Assembly (NCBI RefSeq): GCF_050859025.1
Contig: NZ_CP138200.1
Location: 4,340,001 to 4,404,000 of the forward strand
Length of the DNA: 64,000 nt
Direction of reading: 5' to 3'
Origin: Wukongibacter sp050859025
Lineage (GTDB): Bacteria; Bacillota; Clostridia; Peptostreptococcales; Caminicellaceae
Below the pieces are notes generated by a model. It ran no database searches and was not told where the DNA came from. It was given only the letters and a program-made list of their open reading frames with translations. The translations under genes and the position numbers were made by a program. The first letter of the stretch is position 1. Each line of letters opens with the position of its first letter. Shown piece after piece: positions 42,823-50,917 of this stretch.

Positions 42823-44245
42823 TTTTAACTCCTTTCTCTTCTATTGGCAAATAAATATTAATTCTAGTGCCTTCTCCTAGCTTACTATCTACTTCTATAC
42901 AACCATTATGTTCCTCTATGATTCTGTGGGTAATGGCAAGTCCTAGTCCTGTACCAGTATCCTTTGTTGTATAAAATGGTTCAAATATTTTCTCTATTAC
43001 ATCTTTAGAGATACCTTTCCCAGTATCTTTAAATGATATTTTAGTAATATCATTATGGATAGATAGATTGATATCAAGGCTTCCACCTTCAGGCATGGCC
43101 TGTACAGCATTAAATATAATGTTTATAAAGGCCTGTTTCAATTTATCCACATCTAGTAATATAATTCTATCCTCTTTAGAAGCATAATTAACCTCAACAT
43201 GATGCTGTTGGATATATTTATCTGTAATAAGTAATACCTCACTAATTAATTTGTCTAAGCTATGATATTTTTTCTGATGAACATAGGGTTTTGCAAAATC
43301 TAGCAGTCCCTTAATAACTGTATTCGCTCTATTTACTTCATGTATTATTATTTCAAGTCCCTCTTTTATTTCTTCATCTCGAATCTCGCTATTAATTGTC
43401 TGAGATATAGTTTTAATAATACCCAATGGATTCCTGATTTCATGGGCTATACCAGAAGCAAGTTCACCAACAGCCGATAGTTTCTCAGCCCTTCTTATTT
43501 GCTTTTCCAGTTTTCTTATTTTTGAAATATCCTCAAGTACAACTACAACACCCTCAACTTCATCTAAAATATTATATAAGGGATATGCTATAAGCTTTAC
43601 ATAGATCTCTTGTCCAGATTTAAGAGTAAATCTTAATTCTCTATTTAATATTTTTTTATTTTTTAACAACACATCCGATAATATTTCTTCTAGCCTTTCA
43701 TACTCAATCAATATATTATCGAGCCCTGTACCTATAAATGAATCCTTTAACTGAAACAATCTTCTTCCTTCCTTATTTATAGATTGTAATTTAAAGTGCC
43801 TATTTACAGCTATTAATACATTGGTCATACTATCTAGAATGTTTTGTGTATAATTCTCAAGATCAGTTAATCTTTTAATCTGCAGTTCTAGCATCTTCTT
43901 TTTTTTATAATCAGATTCTACTAAAAACCCTGTTGTTGTTCCTATAGTTATAAACATAATTATCTCTAGAAATTGATTTAGGATTGTTATATCCCCATGA
44001 CCAAAAGAAACTACATATGGAAGAAGTAAATGTGGTGCATATAGCAGTGATATTACTATTGAAGATAATAGTCCTCCCTTAAGACGAAAACGAAAGGCTG
44101 AGACAATTATAGGAATATAGTACAACCTTCTTAGGAACTCATGTATATCCCATCTATTTGCTGTAGTAAAATAGTGGAATATTGTAATAATAAGTGTACT
44201 AAGGATTATAAAAATAATATTATGTAAGCTTCTCTTATCTTGCAT
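42815..44245 (-). CDS. Membrane sensor histidine kinase (NtrB/ZraS-like)
   Basis: The 476-residue kinase starts with four or five membrane helices (about 8-115), followed by a PAS domain (about 140-240), HisKA with phospho-acceptor His in ASGIAHEIRNPLG, and an ATPase domain (INIIFNAVQAMPEGG, DTGKGIS, GTGLGLAIT). ATG at 44245 is chosen because GAGGAG lies just upstream; an earlier ATG 32 codons before has none. It is the cognate kinase of the overlapping NtrC-type regulator. The signal is unknown; the helices suggest sensing in the membrane. Confidence 0.9.
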   Translation of the reverse strand: MQDKRSLHNIIFIILSTLIITIFHYFTTANRWDIHEFLRRLYYIPIIVSAFRFRLKGGLLSSIVISLLYAPHLLLPYVVSFGHGDITILNQFLEIIMFITIGTTTGFLVESDYKKKKMLELQIKRLTDLENYTQNILDSMTNVLIAVNRHFKLQSINKEGRRLFQLKDSFIGTGLDNILIEYERLEEILSDVLLKNKKILNRELRFTLKSGQEIYVKLIAYPLYNILDEVEGVVVVLEDISKIRKLEKQIRRAEKLSAVGELASGIAHEIRNPLGIIKTISQTINSEIRDEEIKEGLEIIIHEVNRANTVIKGLLDFAKPYVHQKKYHSLDKLISEVLLITDKYIQQHHVEVNYASKEDRIILLDVDKLKQAFINIIFNAVQAMPEGGSLDINLSIHNDITKISFKDTGKGISKDVIEKIFEPFYTTKDTGTGLGLAITHRIIEEHNGCIEVDSKLGEGTRINIYLPIEEKGVKND

Positions 44246-44657
44246 ATGTTTAATCTCCTCAAAATTATTTCTATATTTGCAACTTTCATAGGATCTATAA
44301 CTAACCTTAATATTTATTATAACTCTAGTCATTATGCACAAAGCTTCTAACTATTTCATTTAGATTATTTTTTCTTTCTCAAACAATATCGTCTGATTTA
44401 TCATTACAATATTAATAAATTTACGCAAATAATGTACCAACGTAATTATTAACTATCTAATCTCTTCTTTTATTACCCCTAAGATACCATATAATACTCA
44501 ATATGTTAAAAAGTATCTTATTCAAATTTAAATTGTTTTATTTAATACATCCTATGTTTGAAATGCTACACTAGCCTTGGTAAGTTCTATAGTAAAAATC
44601 CTATACATGTATACCCTCATTTGTGGATCAGATTCTTCTAAGATAAATAAACCACAA
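44246..44657. other. Intergenic region upstream of the kinase operon
   Basis: The AT-rich stretch carries an inverted repeat AAGATACC...AGTATCTT (about 44479-44521) that overlaps the probable promoter area of the kinase-regulator operon. No gene or ribosome-site-led frame was seen. Confidence 0.4.
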
Positions 44658-44695
44658 AATACAGCTAGTGAATTACTTATTACACTAGCTGTATT
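44658..44695 (-). terminator. Terminator of the amino-acid ABC operon
   Basis: ATACAGCTAGTG and CACTAGCTGTAT form a 12-base stem with a 12-base loop, followed on the minus strand by TTTTGTGGTTTATTT. It lies about 35 bases after the ATPase stop. Confidence 0.8.
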
Positions 44696-44731
44696 ACTAA
44701 AAGGGGGGATTATATAATTTTCTTAATAAAA

Positions 44732-45469
44732 CTACTTTTTAATAATTTGATTTAAAAACTTTTTTGTCCTCTCATGCTTTGGTTTTGTAAAAATTTCTTC
44801 GGGTTTGCTCTCTTCTACTATATACCCGTTATCCATAAATATAACTCTGTCAGCAACCTCCCTTGCAAATCCCATTTCATGGGTAACAATAAGCATAGTC
44901 ATATGTTTTTGAGCTAATTCCCTTATAACATTGAGAACTTCACCAACAAGTTCAGGATCTAAGGCTGAAGTAGGCTCATCAAACAATATAACATCTGGGC
45001 TTAAGGCCATAGCCCTTGCCATACTTACTCTTTGCTGTTGACCTCCTGATAAAGTCATTGGATAACTATTTCTTTTATCAATTAACCCAACCTGCTTTAA
45101 AAGCTTTTCTCCAATCATTTCAGCCTCATCCTTAGGAGTGTTTTTTACAACTAATAGAGCCTCTGTAATATTTTCTATAGCAGTTTTGTTTTTAAAAAGA
45201 TTATAGTTTTGAAAAACCATTGCTGTTCTTCTTCTAAGATTTTGAATATCCTTTTTACTTACCTTTTCAGCATCAACCCTTGTTTTATTTATTTCTATAA
45301 TTCCCTTTTCTGGCGTTTCAAGATAGTTAATACACCTTAATAGGGTTGATTTTCCTGAACCAGAAGCTCCTATTATTACTACAACCTCTCCCTTACTTAC
45401 TTCTAAGTCAATACCCTTAAGAACTTCTAAGTCATCAAATCTTTTATGCAAGTTATTCATTTTTAACAT
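44732..45469 (-). CDS. Polar amino-acid ABC transporter ATPase
   Basis: The 245-residue ATPase is a close GlnQ/TcyC-type protein: Walker A GASGSGKSTLL, the typical MVFQNYNLFKNKTAIENI, signature LSGGQQQRVSMARAMA, VILFDEPTSALDPELV and FITHEMGFAREVADRV pattern. It is the last of three genes and powers uptake through the permease encoded upstream. The substrate is set by the binding protein. Confidence 0.92.
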   Translation of the reverse strand: MLKMNNLHKRFDDLEVLKGIDLEVSKGEVVVIIGASGSGKSTLLRCINYLETPEKGIIEINKTRVDAEKVSKKDIQNLRRRTAMVFQNYNLFKNKTAIENITEALLVVKNTPKDEAEMIGEKLLKQVGLIDKRNSYPMTLSGGQQQRVSMARAMALSPDVILFDEPTSALDPELVGEVLNVIRELAQKHMTMLIVTHEMGFAREVADRVIFMDNGYIVEESKPEEIFTKPKHERTKKFLNQIIKK

Positions 45470-45517
45470 AATATCATCCTCTTAATTTAACCCAGATTAT
45501 TTATAGAAATATGGGGG

Positions 45518-46189
45518 TTAATAAGCTTTATTCATTTTTTCCTCCATTTTACCTTGTAAATAACTAAAACCTATTGTAATCACCCAATATATTAGTGCTA
45601 CCGTCAAATAGCTCTCAAAAACCCTATAGGTTGCTGCTGCAGACATTTTGGCTTGGGCAAGCATTTCTGAAACCCCTAGTGTAAAGGCAAGAGAGGACTC
45701 CTTAAGTAGACCTATAAAGGTATTACCTAAAGCTGGTATAGCCACCCTCGTGGCTTGGGGAATAATTACTCTCTTCATTCCTTGCCAACTAGTCATACCA
45801 ACGGATAAACAGGCTTCCATTTGACCTTTATCTATGGCGCTAATTGCCCCTCTTATAATTTCCGACATGTAGGCTCCACTGTTAAGGCTAAGTCCTATAA
45901 AGGCTGCAGTATAGGCATTCATGCTGGCTAGCTTTGGAATAACCTGAGGCAAGCCAAAATACAATAGAAATAACTGCACTAGCAGAGGTGTTCCTCTAAA
46001 GAATGATACATATGCCTTTACAATTGATTCAAAGCCTTTGATTTTATATATTCTGATCAAAGCAATTATTGTCCCGATAGTCAAACCGATTATCATTGAA
46101 ATAATTGTTATACTTAAGGTAATATGAACATATTTAAGTATTCTTGGAAAAACATCTAGCATAAACTCTGGTTGAAAATTAATTTTCAT
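45518..46189 (-). CDS. Polar amino-acid ABC transporter permease
   Basis: The 223-residue membrane protein has the His/Glu/Gln-permease pattern: FFRGTPLLVQLFLLYFGLP, LNSGAYMSEIIRGAISAIDKGQMEA and the EAA segment AIPALGNTFIGLLKESSLA. About five helices are visible. A single permease gene implies a homodimeric pore. It lies between the binding-protein and ATPase genes of the operon. Confidence 0.92.
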   Translation of the reverse strand: MKINFQPEFMLDVFPRILKYVHITLSITIISMIIGLTIGTIIALIRIYKIKGFESIVKAYVSFFRGTPLLVQLFLLYFGLPQVIPKLASMNAYTAAFIGLSLNSGAYMSEIIRGAISAIDKGQMEACLSVGMTSWQGMKRVIIPQATRVAIPALGNTFIGLLKESSLAFTLGVSEMLAQAKMSAAATYRVFESYLTVALIYWVITIGFSYLQGKMEEKMNKAY

Positions 46190-46204
46190 CTCTAATCACC
46201 AATT

Positions 46205-46999
46205 CTATTTACTTGTAATATCTACTTCAAACCACTTGTTTGAGATTTCTGAAAGTGTACCATCTTCTCTCATCTCTTCAATAGCTTTGTTTACTTTTTC
46301 AATCAGAGCTTTATTTTCTTCATTGTTCACAAATGGAAAAGAGTTTTCTAATGCATGAACAGGCTCTCCACCTAATTGTAGCTCTAATCCAGATTCTTTA
46401 ATGTTTATAACTCCTGCCAGTTTATCATTCATCACCGCATCAATTCTACCAATAGCTACATCTTGTAATGATCCTATAAAATCTTCATAAGTAATAACTT
46501 CAATTTCATTATTTTTATCGTATTCCCTTATTAACTGCTCATAGTTTGATCCTAGACTTACACCAACTTTTTTCCCCTTTAAGTCTTCTAAAGACTTAAT
46601 ATCATTATTTCCTTTTTGTACAATTAATTGTGCTCCTGAGTAAACATATGGTGCTGGGAATAAGTATTTTTCTTTTCTTTGCTCTGTAATTGTTATCTGG
46701 TTTGAAATAGTATCTATTTTTCCAGTATCCAGCATACCAAATAATCCACTAAATGCCGCTGTATTAAACTCAATATCATAACCTATTCTTTTTCCAATTT
46801 CAGTCCAGACATCTATCTCAAATCCATCTAATTCACCTTCTTCATTCATAAAAGTAAATGGATGATATCCACCTGAAGTACCTATCCTTATAACTTCATT
46901 TCCTACTTCTTCACTCGGTTTTGCACCACATGCTGCAGCCACCAATACTACTGCTAAAATCATAGATAATACTAATAAGTACCTTTTGCTTAAAAACAT
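46205..46999 (-). CDS. Amino-acid-binding lipoprotein, cystine type
   Basis: The 264-residue family 3 binding protein has a lipobox AAAC (Cys24) and the motifs GGYHPFTFMNEEGELDGFEIDVW and SNQITITEQRKEKYLFPAPYVY. The SNQIT...R...FSxPY pattern and YHPFTF opening are most like cystine-binding TcyJ/TcyA proteins, so cystine is the best guess, but other polar amino acids are possible. It heads the three-gene operon. Confidence 0.85.
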   Translation of the reverse strand: MFLSKRYLLVLSMILAVVLVAAACGAKPSEEVGNEVIRIGTSGGYHPFTFMNEEGELDGFEIDVWTEIGKRIGYDIEFNTAAFSGLFGMLDTGKIDTISNQITITEQRKEKYLFPAPYVYSGAQLIVQKGNNDIKSLEDLKGKKVGVSLGSNYEQLIREYDKNNEIEVITYEDFIGSLQDVAIGRIDAVMNDKLAGVINIKESGLELQLGGEPVHALENSFPFVNNEENKALIEKVNKAIEEMREDGTLSEISNKWFEVDITSK

Positions 47000-47140
47000 T
47001 TTTTCGCCTCCTCTTTTTTAATTCATAGTATTCTTATCGGATTACTTTGTTTAGTCTACCATCTTATAAAGATATAGTCAACATTATTCGACAAAATTTA
47101 TATATAAAAATTTTTTAATCAAGATTATTCTCTATGCTAA

Positions 47141-47192
47141 TTGTAAAGCCCATATTTTTAAAACGTTAGTTCTAAAATATGGGCTTTACAAT
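47141..47192. terminator. Strong inverted repeat, probable terminator
   Basis: TTGTAAAGCCCATATTTT and AAAATATGGGCTTTACAA are perfect complements over about 18 bases with a 15-base centre. It lies between the stop of the 191-residue protein gene and the amino-acid operon promoter. A T tract is present only on the plus-strand side. Confidence 0.6.
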
Positions 47193-47229
47193 TATTTTTT
47201 TGATTTATTTTATCACAATAACTACATGA

Positions 47230-47805
47230 TCAGTTAATAGTCTTATTCCTTTTCAAGTATTTCAAAGCCTCCTCTTCCCAAATGAATTTTCTTGATTCCA
47301 CATCATCTAGTTCCTTTATTTCCAATTCAATAATTCTTGTTGTATCTTCAATAATACTTTTCCCTTTATACACTTTAGGAACCATTAAATATCCAAATAT
47401 ATGATGACCTCTACCCTCAGTTTTTTCCCAAACAAAGCCTTCATTTACTATTAGACCACTATCATTCGTTATCTTTGCTAACTTAGCATAATCTATTTCA
47501 TCTAAGTCTACAGAATGGGTGTTCAGCATAATTTCAAATATTAGATTATCATTACTATCCTCTATTAGATTTGTAAATAATACTCCTACATCTACTCTAC
47601 CTTGACTGTTTGTTCTTATAAATTTCTGTTCATCAATTTTATTTTTTAAGCTACTCTCCATGTTATTTCCAGCTATCTCAATATTCTCATATTCACTATT
47701 GGTTGACAAATCTTGGTTTTCTTTATTTTCTTCGATATTTTTATATAATAAAAATATCGATGCTGCAACTATTGGTATAACTATTAGTATGATTATTTTT
47801 TTCAT
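47230..47805 (-). CDS. Membrane-anchored extracytoplasmic protein of unknown function
   Basis: The 191-residue protein has an N-terminal signal anchor (about 3-20), an acidic linker and a beta-rich domain containing MLNTHSVDLDEIDYAKLAKI and WEKTEGRGHHIFGYLMVPK. The combination of NTHSVDL with G-HH recalls small bacterial domains with W..GGHH motifs, perhaps metal-binding; I do not recognise a named family. It is divergent from the GerP-like genes. Ribosome site AAGGTGG. Confidence 0.65.
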   Translation of the reverse strand: MKKIIILIVIPIVAASIFLLYKNIEENKENQDLSTNSEYENIEIAGNNMESSLKNKIDEQKFIRTNSQGRVDVGVLFTNLIEDSNDNLIFEIMLNTHSVDLDEIDYAKLAKITNDSGLIVNEGFVWEKTEGRGHHIFGYLMVPKVYKGKSIIEDTTRIIELEIKELDDVESRKFIWEEEALKYLKRNKTIN

Positions 47806-47908
47806 AATTTTTTACCACCTTTTTTCTAACTTAAATAATATCGCCAACTCACAAAAATCTGTTTCCTGAATAATATATTATTACCTCAAACTATTGGAGT
47901 GATTACTT

Positions 47909-48154
47909 ATGCCAATAAAATTACAATGTATTAATAATACTGCTATACAATCCGGTGCCGCTATGAATATTGCCGAAGCACAATGTGTATCAACTAATAG
48001 CAAGATGGCAATGCAAGCTGCTGCCGGCTCATTCAATCAAGGATACGGTAACTTTATTAACAATTGTTATAGCGGAAACCTAGCATCATCGGTTAACGAC
48101 CCCGATGTTGTAGACATTACGCAAATCAAGAGATTCCTACCAAAATTTTTATAA
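47909..48154 (+). CDS. GerPA/GerPF-like spore protein
   Basis: The 81-residue protein resembles GerPA/GerPF: a short beta domain with QSGAAMNIAEAQCVSTNSK, AAGSFNQGYGNFINN and the closing NDPDVVD. GerP proteins are made in the mother cell and help germinants pass the spore coat of Bacillus. It is the first of three similar or related genes. GGAG lies upstream of ATG. The identification is by eye on motif pattern (GSFN.G, DPDVVD) and should be confirmed with the GerPA profile. Confidence 0.65.
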   Translation: MPIKLQCINNTAIQSGAAMNIAEAQCVSTNSKMAMQAAAGSFNQGYGNFINNCYSGNLASSVNDPDVVDITQIKRFLPKFL

Positions 48155-48244
48155 TTGTTATAATATATTTGAACAACTTATGAAAGCTTCTATTTAATTA
48201 TGTTACAGAAGATTTAAAAAGTATGATTGTTGGAGTGTATATAA

Positions 48245-48466
48245 ATGGGTATTTTTATAGGACAAATAAATAACAATGCTATACAATCCGGTGCCGCCAT
48301 GAATATTGCCGAGATACAATGTGTGTCAACAAATAGTAAAATGGCAATGATGGGTGCTGCGGGTTCCTTTAACATAGGTAATTATAACTTTATTAATAAT
48401 ACTTCAAGCGGTAATTTAATGTCTTCTGTAAATGATCCAGATATTATTGACATAGGTGAGGTCTAA
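48245..48466 (+). CDS. GerPA/GerPF-like spore protein
   Basis: The 73-residue protein is a clear paralogue of its upstream neighbour (shared QSGAAMNIAE, QCVSTNSKMAM, AAGSFN, FINN, SGNL, SSVNDPD). It lacks the C-terminal extension of that protein. The two arose by tandem duplication. It is followed 13 bases later by the GerPC-like gene. GGAG precedes the start at normal spacing. Confidence 0.65.
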   Translation: MGIFIGQINNNAIQSGAAMNIAEIQCVSTNSKMAMMGAAGSFNIGNYNFINNTSSGNLMSSVNDPDIIDIGEV

Positions 48467-48479
48467 GGGGGGATTATCT

Positions 48480-48899
48480 ATGAATCTAAATACAAATACA
48501 TATAGACAGTATCAAAATTATTTAAATATGCAATTATCACATCAAAACAAAAAGCTGAATGAATTTATCCAAAATTATAAGCAAGAAATTTCTAATCTTG
48601 AACAAGAAATTCAAAGATTAACTACTGAAAATAAAATGTTAAGAGAATTTCTCGATCGTGAGCAGTCCCCTCTAGAAATTGAGAATCTTTATCTATCCTT
48701 TGATACTAATCTGAAGGAATTGCGAATAAATAGCCTACAATCCGGTTCAGCCTTAAATATAGGAAAACTTATCTCAAACACTACTAATAGTGATATGGAC
48801 ATGAAAATGGGTGATAATTCCATGAACAGCGGCGACGCTAACAGTATGGAACATATGAACTCCACTGAAGAATCAGAATCCCATCCCCAAAATACTTAA
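48480..48899 (+). CDS. GerPC-like coiled-coil spore protein with Met/His-rich tail
   Basis: The 139-residue protein starts with a Gln/Tyr-rich stretch and a coiled coil (about 20-60; ISNLEQEIQRLTTENKMLREF), then LYLSFDTNLKELRINSLQSG and ALNIGKLI, which parallels the GerPC pattern of coiled coil followed by a YKFDQLxVExLxGTLNIG segment. The last 40 residues are rich in Met, Asn, Ser and His (MDMKMGDNSMNSGD), unlike Bacillus GerPC. ATG at 48480 follows the site AAGGGGGG. It closes the three-gene GerP-like operon. Confidence 0.6.
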   Translation: MNLNTNTYRQYQNYLNMQLSHQNKKLNEFIQNYKQEISNLEQEIQRLTTENKMLREFLDREQSPLEIENLYLSFDTNLKELRINSLQSGSALNIGKLISNTTNSDMDMKMGDNSMNSGDANSMEHMNSTEESESHPQNT

Positions 48900-48913
48900 G
48901 TATTCAGAAAATC

Positions 48914-48940
48914 AGGCTACCCATGTAGGTAGTCTTCATC
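48914..48940 (+). terminator. Probable terminator of the GerP-like operon
   Basis: AGGCTACC and GGTAGTCT pair (one G-T) around CATGTA and are followed by TCATCTTTATTT. It is short but well placed, between converging genes. Confidence 0.55.
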
Positions 48941-48941
48941 T

Positions 48942-49100
48942 TTATTTCAAAAAGTAAAAGGCTATTCCTCCAGATATCACCAGAATTAATATTATCAATA
49001 GAGCTAATTTAGTAAAATTGTTATTTTGCATTGTATTTTCATGCACCTGGTCGGTTTCATAATCCTTATGATTTCGGTAACCTCCTCCACAACATCCCAT
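48942..49100 (-). CDS. 52-residue Cys/Gly-rich membrane microprotein
   Basis: The frame reads MGCCGGGYRNHKDY, a hydrophilic middle, and one C-terminal membrane helix (LALLIILILVISGGIAFYF). A perfect AGGAGGTGA ribosome site precedes ATG. The CCGG plus His motif is shared with the 60-residue protein at 59879-60061, so they may belong to one loose group of thiol- or metal-binding tail-anchored proteins. No named family is recognised. Confidence 0.65.
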   Translation of the reverse strand: MGCCGGGYRNHKDYETDQVHENTMQNNNFTKLALLIILILVISGGIAFYFLK

Positions 49101-49529
49101 ACTATCACCTCCTAGATATTTTCATATTTTACAACGCAAAATTTGTGCCATGCATTATATTTAGCATCCTCTCATATTAAAGATATTCTTTTTTACTTAT
49201 TTCCCCTTTAATATACTTCTCATTCAGAACATCTAGTTATCTACCTGAATATGAATGATTTTGCACCATTGCTCTATCATTTATTAGCTATATTATAATT
49301 CCAACAAAAATTAATAGTCATATTATATGTGCAGCAAACATCCAAAGACACCAATAATTGTTACTAGAACCTAACATATGCCACACATATTGTTCTATTT
49401 GCCACAGTATAAATATCTATCAATCTTTTTTAAGTTAATTAATCTAAAACATATAATCTCATTTATTTATACATATTAAATCTTGTAATGCTAAAAATAA
49501 ATACGAAATAAACCAAAAGGAGAATTAAT
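49101..49529. other. Intergenic region with possible remnant
   Basis: This 429-base gap lies between the divergent Cys-rich microprotein and the YIEGIA gene. It contains the Trp-rich remnant listed separately and AT-rich sequence that must hold promoters for both genes. No intact gene was recognised. Confidence 0.45.
49240..49405 (-). pseudogene. Possible remnant of a small Trp-rich membrane protein
   Basis: On the minus strand the reading QYVWHMLGSSNNYWCLWMF continues as AAHII, a stop, then LLIFVGIII and another stop. The W/H/M-rich, then hydrophobic pattern is like small SHOCT-type membrane proteins (MHMMG...WWMW...LIVGI). The two in-frame stops make it a remnant at best; the call rests on pattern only. 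Confidence 0.3.
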
Positions 49530-50444
49530 ATGCAGCAAAGTCATCTTTTAGAATCTTATATACTACAATTTATTTTGATAGGTACTCTAGTTGGCTTTAT
49601 TAGTAGATGGTGGTTGCTTCGAGGTGACATAAGGCAATACCCTACCTTTCCAAATGGATATTTGATTCATTTGACAACAGGCTTTATTGCAGCTGCAATG
49701 GGCTCAGTAGCCTATCCAGCATTGTTAGGAAAAAACTATGTTGCCGTAACCTTTCTAGCTTTGGCTATTCAGCAATTCAGAGATATTAGAAAAATGGAAA
49801 AAGATACGCTACAATCTTTAGAAAGGGAAAATTATGCACCTAGAGGAGATTCATATATAGACGGTATAGCTAAAACCTTTGAAGCAAGAAATTATATTGT
49901 TATGATCGTTTCATTGACAACAACTTTGTCTGCTTTTATTATTAGGAACTTTACAAAAAATAATATTATTATATTTCCTCTATCCACTCTTATTGGATTT
50001 ATAATAGTATCTTTACTGAAACAATATACTAAAGGACATACTTTAAAGGATATTGTTACAGTTGAAGAAGCACCCCTCGAGTTCAAAGATGGCTCAAACC
50101 TCTATGTGGGAGATATATACGTAATGAACATCGGCTTATCAGCTACAAGAAAAAGAATTTTAAAGAACGGTCTTGGTGTTATTCTAAGACCAATAAAAAA
50201 CGACGACACTGAAAAGGTTATACTAAACCAAGATGGGCAAAGAAAGGCTATAGTCCATGAATGCTCGAGATTACTTGGATTAGAAAGATACATAGCCACA
50301 AGAAGAAATTTTGATACTGGTGAAGTAGCCTTAGTCATTGTCCCTATTGTTAAAGATGTAAGTAGGTTAAAGGAAATAATCCTTAATGTTCCCATATTAG
50401 AAATGAATAAGAAATCAAATAATGACAAGGAGAATAATAGATGA
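49530..50444 (+). CDS. YIEGIA family membrane protein
   Basis: The 304-residue protein has an N-terminal membrane block (about 10-30, 50-85), the family-defining motif read as YIDGIA (about residue 111) followed by KTFEARNYIVMIVSL, two more helices (about 125-140, 150-170) and a C-terminal soluble part (about 180-290). YIEGIA proteins are conserved in spore formers; the role is unknown. The gene ends in an ATGA overlap with the next, so both products are made together. Confidence 0.82.
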   Translation: MQQSHLLESYILQFILIGTLVGFISRWWLLRGDIRQYPTFPNGYLIHLTTGFIAAAMGSVAYPALLGKNYVAVTFLALAIQQFRDIRKMEKDTLQSLERENYAPRGDSYIDGIAKTFEARNYIVMIVSLTTTLSAFIIRNFTKNNIIIFPLSTLIGFIIVSLLKQYTKGHTLKDIVTVEEAPLEFKDGSNLYVGDIYVMNIGLSATRKRILKNGLGVILRPIKNDDTEKVILNQDGQRKAIVHECSRLLGLERYIATRRNFDTGEVALVIVPIVKDVSRLKEIILNVPILEMNKKSNNDKENNR

Positions 50445-50635
50445 AGGAAAGCCAAACTAGAAGTATACTTGCAATTGTTACCTTAGATGAAAAATTGGTA
50501 ATTAACTCTGGGATAGCTACTTTTTTAGCTAGAAATAAAGATGCTCAGGAAAAAATTGCATCTGAACTAGGAAGAGTATTGGGTGGTAATATTTATGGAC
50601 TTAGTAATGGAGTAATTATTATCACTCAAGAATAG
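50441..50635 (+). CDS. Small partner protein of YIEGIA
   Basis: The 64-residue soluble protein (SILAIVTLDEKLVINSGIATF, AQEKIASELGRVLGGNIY) matches the small protein that follows YIEGIA genes and is annotated in public genomes as a capping complex subunit for YIEGIA. Overlapping ATGA start and stop codons show translational coupling. The biochemical role is not known. Confidence 0.75.
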   Translation: MKESQTRSILAIVTLDEKLVINSGIATFLARNKDAQEKIASELGRVLGGNIYGLSNGVIIITQE

Positions 50636-50865
50636 TATAAAGTTTTGTAATATTCTATCAGCGTTTTTTTTATTTCTATTGTTTTAATTTTTTTAAATAT
50701 CATTTAAAATCATATACGTCTTATAGATATGCTACAACCCGCGTGTCAAATTCAACAATCAGATAATCTATTTTGTATACATTATCAAAAATAATATTAA
50801 CATATAAATTGCTTTTATATAATTATGACCTAATTAAATAGATATCTATCGTTCTAAGAAAAAAC

Positions 50866-50902
50866 AAGAAGCAGTTAGCTTAAATAAATAACTGCTTCTT
50901 CA
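50866..50902 (-). terminator. Terminator of the CWB2-LysM gene
   Basis: On the minus strand AAGAAGCAGTTA and TAACTGCTTCTT form a stem over an 11-base loop, followed by GTTTTTTC. It lies 16 bases after the stop codon. Confidence 0.85.
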
Positions 50903-50917
50903 ATATATCTTCTATAT

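Noticed and set aside
47909..48466. Phage tail or S-layer repeat origin for the two small Asn/Ser-rich proteins
   Set aside because: The GSFN and NDPDxxD motifs, tandem layout and adjoining coiled-coil gene fit GerP-like spore proteins better; no phage genes are near.
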